DNA of 19,629 bases from JADFOB01 sp964651325 (lineage in GTDB: Bacteria; Planctomycetota; Phycisphaerae; UBA1845): assembly GCA_964651325.1 (NCBI GenBank), contig CAZYXP010000052.1:1-19629 (forward strand), given 5' to 3'. The position numbers were made by a program, and so were the translations under genes. How positions within the stretch are numbered: position 1 is the first letter of the stretch; the number at the start of each line of letters is the position of its first letter. The notes below the pieces were generated by a model that had not been told where the DNA came from, searched no databases, and saw nothing but the letters and a program-made list of their open reading frames with translations. Positions 7,310-13,803 of this stretch are shown piece by piece.

Positions 7310-8851
7310 GTGCCCTATCCCGACCTGCAAAGTTTTGTCGCTGCGTTGGAAACATCGGAGCAGCTCAAGCGCGTTCCCATCCAAGTGGACCCGATCCTTG
7401 AGATCGCCGAAATCGCGGACCGCATGTGTAAAGCCCCCGCCGCCGGGAGCGTCCCCCCACCTACGACCGATCCCGTCCACGGCAAGCGCGGCGGCCACGC
7501 ACTGCTCTTCGACCGCGTGGCTGGTTCGGACATACCCGTAGCCATCAACCTGTTCGGCAGTTACGAACGGATGCATCTATCGCTTGGGGTGTCCAGTTTC
7601 GACGAGCTGGCGGACCGAGTGCAAGAACTGATCAAGCCGCAGATGCCGACGTCGCTCGTCGCCAAGATGAAGAAGCTCCCGCAGCTTGCCAAACTCGCCT
7701 CCTTCGGGCCCAAGGTGGTCAAACGCGGCCTCTGCCAAGAAGTCGTCCACACGGAAGACGCCGATCTGCTGAGCCTGCCCATCATACAGTGCTGGCCCTT
7801 CGACGGGAAACCGGGCTACGGGCTCAAACCAGCGGACGAAACGCGCGGAACCGGTCGCTACATCACCTTCGCGGGCATCTATACGAAGGACCGCAACACC
7901 GGCGAGCGCAACGTCGGCATGTACCGCGTGCAGGTATTCGAGAAGAAGCTGGCGGCCATGCATTGGCACGTGCATCATGACGGGGCGCGGCATTTCCGCG
8001 GCTACAAGGCCCACGGCGAAAAGATGCCCGTAGCTATCGTGCTCGGCGGCGAGCCGGTCCTTCCCTACGCGGCCACCTGCCCGCTGCCGCCCGACATGAG
8101 CGAATTGCTCTTTGCGGGGTTCCTGAACAACGGTGGAATCGAGCTGGTCGAAGGCAAAACCGTACCGATCGAAGTGCCCGTCAACGCAGAGATAGTGATC
8201 GAAGGCTGGATCGACCCACATGAAACGCTGGTTGAAGGCCCGTTCGGCGATCACACCGGCTTTTATTCCCTCGCAGATCGCTACCCCTCCCTGACGGTCA
8301 CGGCGATCACTCATCGCAAGAATCCGATTTTCCCGGCCACCATCGTCGGCGCCCCGCCCCAGGAGGACTATTACCTCGGCAAGGCGACGGAGCGTATCTT
8401 CCTGCCCGCGCTCAAGATGCTGATTCCCGACATCATCGATTATCACCTGCCCATGTTCGGAGCATTTCACAACTGCGTTTTCGTCAAGATTCGCAAGGAT
8501 TACCCCATGCAAGCCCGAAAGGTGATCAGCTCGATCTGGGGCGCGGGACAGATGATGTTCTCCAAGATGATCGTGGTGGTCGATGAGCACGTAAACGTCC
8601 ACGACGAGCAAGACGTGTTTTTCCAGATGGGCGCGAACGTCGACTGGAGGCGGGACACGGTAATCGCCGACGGACCATGCGACATCCTCGATCATTCAAC
8701 GCCCTATTACGGCCACGGCGCCAAAATCGGGATTGACGCCACCAGAAAAATTCCCAACGAAGGCATCGTGCGCGATTGGCCGGAGGAGCTGAGGATGACC
8801 GACGCCGTCCGAGAACTTGTCGATCGCCGGTGGAACGAGTACGGTTTTTGA
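7310..8851 (+). CDS. UbiD-family decarboxylase (prenylated-FMN dependent)
   Basis: The protein has 513 residues from the GTG at 7310, chosen because AGGAGA (7295-7300) lies 9 nt upstream. Longer readings to 7205 add only Pro/Arg-rich sequence. The family core is clear: GTGRYITFAGIYTKD and MYRVQVF in the middle, and the conserved Glu-containing EGPFGDHTGFYS at about residues 308-319. The C-terminus has the usual oligomerisation region. UbiD enzymes use prenylated FMN, supplied by a UbiX partner, for reversible decarboxylation of aromatic or unsaturated acids. The length is close to the family norm of about 490-500. No ubiX and no other quinone gene is nearby, so the substrate (4-hydroxybenzoate-type, menaquinone futalosine-type or other) cannot be assigned. 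I therefore leave the symbol blank. Confidence 0.85.
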   Translation: MPYPDLQSFVAALETSEQLKRVPIQVDPILEIAEIADRMCKAPAAGSVPPPTTDPVHGKRGGHALLFDRVAGSDIPVAINLFGSYERMHLSLGVSSFDELADRVQELIKPQMPTSLVAKMKKLPQLAKLASFGPKVVKRGLCQEVVHTEDADLLSLPIIQCWPFDGKPGYGLKPADETRGTGRYITFAGIYTKDRNTGERNVGMYRVQVFEKKLAAMHWHVHHDGARHFRGYKAHGEKMPVAIVLGGEPVLPYAATCPLPPDMSELLFAGFLNNGGIELVEGKTVPIEVPVNAEIVIEGWIDPHETLVEGPFGDHTGFYSLADRYPSLTVTAITHRKNPIFPATIVGAPPQEDYYLGKATERIFLPALKMLIPDIIDYHLPMFGAFHNCVFVKIRKDYPMQARKVISSIWGAGQMMFSKMIVVVDEHVNVHDEQDVFFQMGANVDWRRDTVIADGPCDILDHSTPYYGHGAKIGIDATRKIPNEGIVRDWPEELRMTDAVRELVDRRWNEYGF

Positions 8852-8911
8852 GCTACCAGCCATAAAGGCATAACTGCCGGCCGCCTGCTATTCACGGAGT
8901 CAACATCGCCC

Positions 8912-9595
8912 ATGCATCTAACCTCCACACCCCGATCGCCCCATTGCCGCTCCGTTGCATCGTTGGCCCTGCTCTTGGGCGGATTCATGCTCTCGCCGGG
9001 TTGCGAAGAGCACGAGGACACTAGGGCGAAACCGGTTGAGGCCATCCCAGCCCCAACTGTGAAGCGGGCCGCCCTGATGTTCCCGGAATCGCTAAGGGTA
9101 AAAGAAGCGCCCGTTAACGCGCTGCTCGAAAAAGCGATGCGATATTGCAGCGAAGGTGACTACGAGTCCTTTCGACTAATCTGGACGGCACGGCAGGAGC
9201 CCATTGCGCGCAACGAGTTTCATCGGGGCTGGGAGGCCATGAAGGAGATTCGTATCCGGGCGCTAGAACGCGTCGCGCTGGCGACGCCTATAGGTGGCCA
9301 AGCCGAGGCCAAACGTGATGCGGGTCCGGAAACAGTCTATGTGGCCTATGCGGAAATGAAGCTCGATCAGGAGCTTATCCGTCCCGCGGAGGGTCGGCGC
9401 GACTCTGACGTCCGCTCGGCCAGCGAGAACGTGCGCCGCGACGCGGTCCTCATGATTGTCAAAGAGCTGGGCGAGTGGCGGCTGGCGCATGCTCCAAAGA
9501 ACATGCGGTCATGGGTGCGTGAGAAATTCGCCTCTACATCGCCCACGGAATCCTCGGAGGCAGAAGACACCGGCGGAGGACAAGGAGGCGGCTAA
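8912..9595 (+). CDS. Hypothetical lipoprotein
   Basis: The protein has 227 residues. The N-terminus has Arg residues, a hydrophobic stretch VASLALLLGGFML (about 15-27) and then SPGC with Cys31, followed by acidic/charged residues. This resembles a lipoprotein signal, but Ser at -3 and Pro at -2 are not ideal for signal peptidase II. The rest is mixed charged sequence with no domain I recognise. A stretch near residues 75-130 (ESFRLIWTARQEPIARNEF) might be a small alpha/beta fold of the NTF2 or DUF type, but this is a guess. The C-terminal tail is Ser/Glu/Gly rich and ends GGGQGGG-like. It starts 60 nt after the UbiD-like gene and may share its transcript. Confidence 0.6.
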   Translation: MHLTSTPRSPHCRSVASLALLLGGFMLSPGCEEHEDTRAKPVEAIPAPTVKRAALMFPESLRVKEAPVNALLEKAMRYCSEGDYESFRLIWTARQEPIARNEFHRGWEAMKEIRIRALERVALATPIGGQAEAKRDAGPETVYVAYAEMKLDQELIRPAEGRRDSDVRSASENVRRDAVLMIVKELGEWRLAHAPKNMRSWVREKFASTSPTESSEAEDTGGGQGGG

Positions 9596-9801
9596 GCCGA
9601 ACCGTGATCCCCAACATTGAAGGTCTACGTGCCTGCGCTCCCCAGTGGCACTTGAGCGGCCAAGATCAGGCGACCGCGCGATGCATGGTGGTTCCATGGA
9701 TATCTAGGATTTTTTTCTTGCACATGGGCATTTGATCGCGCATAGTTGAGTTGAGGCGTTAGCCCCACCTTCGGCGGTAGTCCGGAGGCAATATACGGCG
9801 G

Positions 9802-9851
9802 GAAGCCCCCTGAGCCGGTGCGCACGGCGTAAGAGGGCTTCTCAATTTTTT
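9802..9851 (+). terminator. Intrinsic terminator
   Basis: GAAGCCC (9802-9808) pairs with GGGCTTC (9835-9841), followed by TCAATTTTTT. It sits about 200 nt after the lipoprotein stop, so either that gene has a long 3' UTR or an unseen short transcript ends here. The loop contains CCCCTGAGCCG, also found at the start of the 32-nt repeat. Confidence 0.6.
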
Positions 9852-9878
9852 ACCCACCGTTGTAGCACACCAGCCTCT

Positions 9879-9901
9879 GTAGCACGCCCGCACCCGGGTG
9901 T
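9879..9901 (+). repeat. REP-like element (copy 3)
   Basis: GTAG (9879-9882) is followed by CACGCCCG, then loop CACC and CGGGTGT. Seven base pairs form, one of them G-U. Confidence 0.65.
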
Positions 9902-9919
9902 CTCAGCCCCCGTGTATGT

Positions 9920-9943
9920 GTAGCACACTCGCCCCCGGGTGTG
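9920..9943 (+). repeat. REP-like element (copy 4)
   Basis: GTAG (9920-9923) is followed by CACACTCG, loop CCCC and CGGGTGTG. The 8-bp stem has one G-U pair. Confidence 0.75.
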
Positions 9944-10075
9944 TCTAAGCAAGGAGTCACCCACGGCAATGTGTCACCCACGCGCCGTACGTGTGGCCGC
10001 CCTCGGTGAAACCCACCGTTCCCGACGGCTTATCGGTGCCGGCCATAAGCGGCGGGGCTACGCGATACTTGTGAC

Positions 10076-10099
10076 CCCAGCCGTGGGCGGCTGGGCTAC
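10076..10099 (-). repeat. REP-like element overlapping the phaB stop codon (copy 5)
   Basis: On the minus strand GTAG (10099-10096) is followed by CCCAGCCG, loop CCCA and CGGCTGGG. The TAG of the head is the stop codon of the phaB-like gene. Confidence 0.8.
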
Positions 10100-10839
10100 A
10101 TGTACATGCCGCCGTTGACGTTGATCACCTGACCGGTCACAAAGGACGATCGCGGAGCCGCGAGGAACCGCACGGCCAGCGCGACCTCTTCCGGCGTGCC
10201 CAGTCGGCCCATGGGTGTTAACGATCGCACCATGTCGAGCGCCTTTTCCGGCACGCCTGCGGTCATGTCCGTCTCGATGAACCCGGGCGCTACAGCGTTG
10301 ACGGTCACGCCCTTCCTCGCGACCTCGCGGGCGAGCGTTTTGGTAAACGCAATCAGCCCGCCCTTGGCGACGGCATAGTTGGATTGCCCGAAATTGCCCA
10401 TCTGGGCCACGATGGACGAAATATTGACCACGCGGCCCCAGCCGGCTTCGATCATGCCGGGCAGTAGTTGGCCGGTCAGGTTGAACGGGCCGTTCAGGTT
10501 GACGGTCAGGACATCCTGCCATTGCTCCGCGCTGAGCTTGAGGAAGGAGCGATCGCGGTTGATGCCGGCGTTGTTGACCAGAATCTGAATCGTTCCGAAT
10601 TCCTTCCATGCCTGCTCGATCATGGCATGGGTCTGCTCGCTCTTGGAGACGTCGGCCTGGTACGCAACCGCGCGCCGCCCCATCCCTTTGATCTTCTCGA
10701 CCACCGCCTCGGCCGCGTCGGCGTTGGAGATGTAGTTTACAACGATGTCACTTCCGGCCTCGGCGAGCATGAATGCGATGGCTTTTCCGATGCCCCGTGA
10801 CGACCCCGATACCAGGCTAACCTTGCCTTCCAGTTCCAT
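10096..10839 (-). CDS. phaB: Acetoacetyl-CoA reductase / FabG-type SDR
   Basis: The protein has 247 residues, the normal SDR length. It has the Rossmann motif SGSSRGIG (residues 11-18), NNAG (89-92), catalytic Ser near 141-142, and Tyr155/Lys159 in NYAVAKGG. The C-terminal VTGQVINVNGGMYM is typical of FabG and PhaB enzymes. Within the PHA island the most likely job is NADPH-dependent reduction of acetoacetyl-CoA to (R)-3-hydroxybutyryl-CoA, but sequence alone cannot exclude 3-oxoacyl-ACP reductase (FabG). I prefer the ATG at 10839 with GAGA about 7 nt upstream. A GTG at 10851 adds four residues. The last codon is followed by the TAG of a REP-like element, so the repeat forms the gene end. A terminator-like hairpin separates it from the upstream SDR gene, so it probably has its own promoter. 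Confidence 0.8.
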   Translation of the reverse strand: MELEGKVSLVSGSSRGIGKAIAFMLAEAGSDIVVNYISNADAAEAVVEKIKGMGRRAVAYQADVSKSEQTHAMIEQAWKEFGTIQILVNNAGINRDRSFLKLSAEQWQDVLTVNLNGPFNLTGQLLPGMIEAGWGRVVNISSIVAQMGNFGQSNYAVAKGGLIAFTKTLAREVARKGVTVNAVAPGFIETDMTAGVPEKALDMVRSLTPMGRLGTPEEVALAVRFLAAPRSSFVTGQVINVNGGMYM

Positions 10840-10946
10840 AGTGGTTCTCACAAAAAATGTCGGTGCGGCTGAAATGCGCGTCCCGTTTTGAAACGCACGT
10901 TTGATTGATAGTACTTCTTACCCAACCTCGTTCAAGTTTGTTGGAA

Positions 10947-10976
10947 AAGCCCGCCCGAACAGTATCGGGCGGGCTT
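10947..10976 (-). terminator. Strong hairpin, probable terminator of the phaE-phaC-SDR transcript
   Basis: Twelve perfect base pairs (AAGCCCGCCCGA with TCGGGCGGGCTT) close a 6-nt loop ACAGTA. In the leftward direction the stem runs into TTTTCC, giving a short T-tract. It lies between the second SDR gene and phaB. Confidence 0.6.
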
Positions 10977-11031
10977 ATGGCGGGGAGCCAACAATGTATT
11001 TCTTAATCACGCTTCCGCCGGGCCGCCATGT

Positions 11032-11055
11032 GTAGCTCAGCCGCCCTCGGCTGAG
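11032..11055 (+). repeat. REP-like element (copy 6)
   Basis: GTAG (11032-11035) is followed by CTCAGCCG, loop CCCT and CGGCTGAG, a perfect 8-bp stem. Confidence 0.8.
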
Positions 11056-11067
11056 CATTTGCCGCAA

Positions 11068-11091
11068 CACAGCGGAGGGCCGCTGTGCTAC
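11068..11091 (-). repeat. REP-like element (copy 7)
   Basis: On the minus strand GTAG (11091-11088) is followed by CACAGCGG, loop CCCT and CCGCTGTG, a perfect 8-bp stem. It lies only 12 nt from copy 6 and in the opposite orientation. Confidence 0.8.
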
Positions 11092-11113
11092 ACGGAGGGC
11101 CGCTGTGCTACAC
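11074..11113 (-). repeat. 20-nt perfect tandem duplication within a REP-like element
   Basis: The plus-strand unit GGAGGGCCGCTGTGCTACAC occurs at 11074-11093 and again at 11094-11113. The second unit keeps the GTAG head but has lost one stem arm. A further partial CACGGAGG follows. Confidence 0.85.
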
Positions 11114-11158
11114 CACGGAGGCCGCACAAAACCAGTTCTGACGTCGCGCTTGGCCTTA

Positions 11159-11980
11159 CTACGCCGATGGATGCCAGCCCGCATCCGCCCACAGCGCACC
11201 GCTCACCGCGGAGTTCTTCAGCATGAAGCAGATCGCCCCGGCAATCTCATCGGGGCGAATCAACCGCCGGAGCTGGGTATTGGGAAGAATCATGCCGTCG
11301 ATGATTCGATCCCCCATGGCCTGCACCATCGGCGTATCGGTAAACCCCGGGTGGATAATGGCGCATCGAACGCCGTAGAAAATCGCCTCGGTTGCAAGCG
11401 TGGCCTGAGCCCCTTCCAAGCCCGCTTTTGCGGAAGCGTACGAAATCTGACCTCGGTTGCCCGCTGAGGAAATCGAGCCGATCAAGACGACCGCGCCCTG
11501 CATCGATTCCTCCGGGCTCCATTGCTTCAGGCCTTGGCGCGCCCGATCCAACGCCACTGACCCAATCGTCCGCATGGCCCAGTAGATCGGCGCGATCAGA
11601 TCAATATCCAACACGCTGCGGAAATCCTCTTCGGCGTAGAGGTCCAGCGTCGATTGCCCGTTGTTGCGGTTGACCTTGACGCTCAGCCGGTCGCGTGTGA
11701 TGCCGGCCGCGGGGACGCAGAGCGACACGCAGCCGAATTTGGACTCCATCGTCTCAAACACTTCTTCGCGAAAATCGGGCGAGGTGACGTTGCCGCGAAA
11801 GGGATGGAGCACGGTCCGGCCGATCTCGCCATTGACCTCCGCACAAATCTCCACCACAGCCTCGCATTGATCCGCCACCGCAATGGCCCCAACCTCTTCG
11901 CTGGCAAGGCGGCGGCACGTTGCCCGGCCGATCCCGCTAGCTCCGCCGGTAATCACTACGACTCTATCTTTCAAATTCAT
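11159..11980 (-). CDS. SDR-family oxidoreductase in the PHA synthase operon
   Basis: The protein has 273 residues. It has TGGASGIG (11-18), a Ser-rich strand end GSISS (168-172) and the Tyr181/Lys185 pair in SYASAKAG, so it is a classical SDR. The usual NNAG motif is replaced by CVPAAG (88-93), and there is an insertion-like segment around 100-110 and 140-160. The gene begins with an ATG overlapping the TGA of phaC (ATGA), with AGGAAA about 7 nt upstream, so it is translationally coupled to the synthase. It may be a second acetoacetyl-CoA or 3-hydroxyacyl-CoA reductase or a hydroxybutyrate dehydrogenase. The substrate is not shown by the sequence. Confidence 0.75.
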   Translation of the reverse strand: MNLKDRVVVITGGASGIGRATCRRLASEEVGAIAVADQCEAVVEICAEVNGEIGRTVLHPFRGNVTSPDFREEVFETMESKFGCVSLCVPAAGITRDRLSVKVNRNNGQSTLDLYAEEDFRSVLDIDLIAPIYWAMRTIGSVALDRARQGLKQWSPEESMQGAVVLIGSISSAGNRGQISYASAKAGLEGAQATLATEAIFYGVRCAIIHPGFTDTPMVQAMGDRIIDGMILPNTQLRRLIRPDEIAGAICFMLKNSAVSGALWADAGWHPSA

Positions 11981-13092
11981 CCGTGTTTCCTTGTAGCCGG
12001 CTCCGTGCGCTGACTCAACCACTTGGCCGCCTCCGGCCAGAGCTCGCGGTGGGCCTTGCTGCTGACCGCCATGCCGATGTGCCCGGCCGGGAAGCGGACA
12101 GCCTTCTCATCCGAAGAACCGATCGCGTCGTTGAGCGGCGCACTCAAGCCGCAGGGCACCAGGTGGTCGTGCTCGGCCATCAGGTTGAGCACCGGGCACT
12201 GAATCTGCTTGAGATCCACGCGCCGGCCACCTATTTCAAGTCGCCCTTGAATCAGACGGTTTTCCTGCATGCAATACTTTACGAATTCGCGAAACATTTC
12301 TCCGGCGACCGGAATGTTGTCGTTGAGCCACGTTTCCATCGCGAAGAAATTCTCGAGGTACTTGGGGTCCTCCATGTGCTCGTAGAAGTTGAACCACTTC
12401 TCAACAAGATTGGAAACCGGCTTGAGGAACGTGAAAGACCATTGAAGCATGTCCGCCGGGGCATTGCCGTGTACGTCGATCAACCGATCCACATCGAAGT
12501 AGCGCGGATCGGTGAACTTGGCGAGCAGGTGATCTCGATTGGTCCAGTCCACGGGCGCGGCGAGCTGAATAAGATTCTTGATTTTTTCGGGGAATAGCGC
12601 CGTATACATAGCGCTCATTGAGCCACCCATGCAGTAGCCGAGTAGGTTGATTTTCTCCTGGCCACTTTTCTCGCGAAGATGATCGACCATGCTGTCCATA
12701 TAACGCAAGATGTAGTCGCGCATCCCCAAGTGGCGGTCTGCCTGAGTCGGAACGCCCCAATCGACGTTGTAGGTGTCAAACCCGGCGTCGATGAAATGGC
12801 GCACAACGCTCTTGCCTTCGCGAAGGTCGAGGATGTACGGACGGTTGATCAGCGCAAACACGACCAGCAGCGGCGTGTCAAACTGCCGCTGGCAGTCGGT
12901 GACGTAATGCAGCAGCTTGATCCTGTCGATCGAAAAGGACGTTTCGGTGGGCGTCGCCCCGACCCTGCTATTCTTGGCCGCCTCGACCACGCCGGGCATC
13001 GCCGCCCACTTGCGCGTAAAATCCGCCCAAATCTTTTGTCCATCGGCGGGCGTCACGCCCCAAGGCGCCCACGGTGTCGCGGTCGCATTCAT
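11977..13092 (-). CDS. phaC: Polyhydroxyalkanoate synthase, class III-like catalytic subunit
   Basis: The protein has 371 residues, as expected for class III PhaC (about 355) and much shorter than class I (about 590). The lipase-like box is GYCMGG with nucleophile Cys154. The catalytic Asp is near 309 (AEHDHLVP) and His near 338 (PAGHIGM). These positions match the Cys149/Asp302/His331 triad of the Allochromatium enzyme. It polymerises (R)-3-hydroxyacyl-CoA, probably 3-hydroxybutyryl-CoA, at the granule surface. Its ATG overlaps the TGA of the upstream PhaE-like gene, and its TGA overlaps the ATG of the downstream SDR, so three genes form a tightly coupled operon. Class III enzymes need a second subunit, which the upstream gene should provide. 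Confidence 0.93.
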   Translation of the reverse strand: MNATATPWAPWGVTPADGQKIWADFTRKWAAMPGVVEAAKNSRVGATPTETSFSIDRIKLLHYVTDCQRQFDTPLLVVFALINRPYILDLREGKSVVRHFIDAGFDTYNVDWGVPTQADRHLGMRDYILRYMDSMVDHLREKSGQEKINLLGYCMGGSMSAMYTALFPEKIKNLIQLAAPVDWTNRDHLLAKFTDPRYFDVDRLIDVHGNAPADMLQWSFTFLKPVSNLVEKWFNFYEHMEDPKYLENFFAMETWLNDNIPVAGEMFREFVKYCMQENRLIQGRLEIGGRRVDLKQIQCPVLNLMAEHDHLVPCGLSAPLNDAIGSSDEKAVRFPAGHIGMAVSSKAHRELWPEAAKWLSQRTEPATRKHG

Positions 13093-13586
13093 GATTTTCC
13101 CCCTTTGTTGGTGCCAGTCCGCCGACTGCTAGACCCGCCCGCTTTCGCTTCGAGCCGACCCACGCGCTCGGCGAGCGCTTCGATCTGATCCAGCACGCGC
13201 TCTTCGAATCCGCGGAGCCCTTGCAAGATGGAATCCGTATCCTCGCGCGTGGGCAACGGGCTGTCCTTCATGGCCTGCCCCATGAATTTGTTGACCTGCT
13301 CACGAAATGCCAACGCCGAGTCCATCGATTGTTTCATGCCCTCAAGGAATGCGTCAGACCGCATGAACTCATCACACTGCTGGGCCCATGCGTCGAAGAA
13401 TGCCTTGCGCATCGCCTTGACCGTGGCTTCCTGCGCGGCCTCGGCACCGGGGAAGGCCGCACCGACCTGAGCCCCCATCGCACCGGGCATGCCCATGTTT
13501 CCCATCGCGCCTGGGGCCATCTTCTGAGCCATGTCCGTCCAGAATTTCGTAAAGGGGTCCGCCGGACCCTCGCCAAATCCGCTCAC
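13089..13586 (-). CDS. Small PhaE-like PHA synthase subunit
   Basis: The protein has 165 residues from the GTG at 13586, chosen because AGGAGA lies about 9 nt upstream. Longer readings to 13721 run through REP-like DNA and are unlikely. It begins DPFTKFWTDMAQKM, has a Met/Gly/Ala-rich linker at about 25-55, a helical middle (FFDAWAQQCDEFMRSDAF), and a C-terminal coiled coil (FEERVLDQIEALAERVGRLE) with a Ser/Arg/Lys tail. Position, overlap with phaC and the helical C-terminus point to the PhaE role of activating PhaC. It is half the usual PhaE length (about 320-360) and nearer to the class IV PhaR subunit (about 200), so the family assignment is by context and I leave the symbol blank. Confidence 0.65.
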   Translation of the reverse strand: MSGFGEGPADPFTKFWTDMAQKMAPGAMGNMGMPGAMGAQVGAAFPGAEAAQEATVKAMRKAFFDAWAQQCDEFMRSDAFLEGMKQSMDSALAFREQVNKFMGQAMKDSPLPTREDTDSILQGLRGFEERVLDQIEALAERVGRLEAKAGGSSSRRTGTNKGGKS

Positions 13587-13621
13587 GGGTATTGATCTCC
13601 TCTCAACCGCATCTCTGCCGT

Positions 13622-13641
13622 GTAGCACGCTCTGCGGCGTG
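13622..13641 (+). repeat. REP-like element, short form (copy 8)
   Basis: GTAG (13622-13625) is followed by CACGC, loop TCTGCG and GCGTG. The 5-bp stem is shorter than in the other copies. Its last base is the first G of the next element's head. Confidence 0.55.
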
Positions 13642-13664
13642 TAGCACACTCGCCCTCGAGTGTG
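13641..13664 (+). repeat. REP-like element (copy 9)
   Basis: GTAG (13641-13644) is followed by CACACTCG, loop CCCT and CGAGTGTG, a perfect 8-bp stem. It lies about 55-80 nt upstream of the phaE-like start. Confidence 0.8.
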
Positions 13665-13672
13665 GGTTCGCG

Positions 13673-13704
13673 CCCCTGAGCCGTGGGCTTCAGCCCGCGC
13701 GGCC
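13673..13704. repeat. 32-nt palindromic repeat, copy A
   Basis: The unit begins CCCCTGAGCCG and ends CAGCCCGCGCGGCC. It matches 19274-19305 at 30 of 32 positions. GGGC/GCCC and GCCG/CGGC pair around a TTCA loop. It lacks a GTAG head and so is a separate family. Confidence 0.75.
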
Positions 13705-13779
13705 ACCCAGTCCCGGCACATTTCGACTCGTGTTAGCGTGCCGTATTGGGGACACAGCTACTCAGATTCTCGCGTCCCT

Positions 13780-13803
13780 CCCAGCCGTCGGCGGCTAGGC
13801 TAC
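13780..13803 (-). repeat. REP-like element overlapping the phaA stop codon (copy 10)
   Basis: On the minus strand GTAG (13803-13800) is followed by CCTAGCCG, loop CCGA and CGGCTGGG. The stem has one mismatch. TAG of the head is the stop codon of the thiolase gene. Confidence 0.75.

Larger units (their letters stand above)
9596..10095. other. Repeat-rich intergenic region between convergent genes
   Basis: No supported gene lies in these 500 nt. The left part (to about 9800) has no clear structure. It is followed by a terminator-like hairpin (9802-9851), two forward REP-like elements with a truncated remnant (TGTAGCACAC at 9861-9870), an imperfect GCTTAT/ATAAGC hairpin at about 10021-10056, a duplicated GTCACCCACG (near 9956 and 9973), and one reverse REP-like element reaching into the end of phaB. 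Confidence 0.6.

Noticed and set aside
7577..8695. Long minus-strand open frame (372 codons) opposite the UbiD-like gene
   Set aside because: Composition is that of an antisense shadow of a GC-rich gene. No domain is recognisable and the plus-strand UbiD assignment is clear.
9625..9825. Minus-strand 66-codon open frame beginning MRTGSGGFPPY, considered as a transposase or intron ORF remnant
   Set aside because: No catalytic motif or intron domain V could be recognised, and it overlaps a terminator and repeat-rich DNA.
9700..9851. 6S RNA, because CCCCTGAGCCG recalls part of the E. coli molecule
   Set aside because: The overall long closing stem and central bubble of 6S RNA are not seen, and the same string occurs in the 32-nt repeat.
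2550..13803. CRISPR array
   Set aside because: The repeats are dispersed, differ in stem sequence and orientation, and have no regular spacers.
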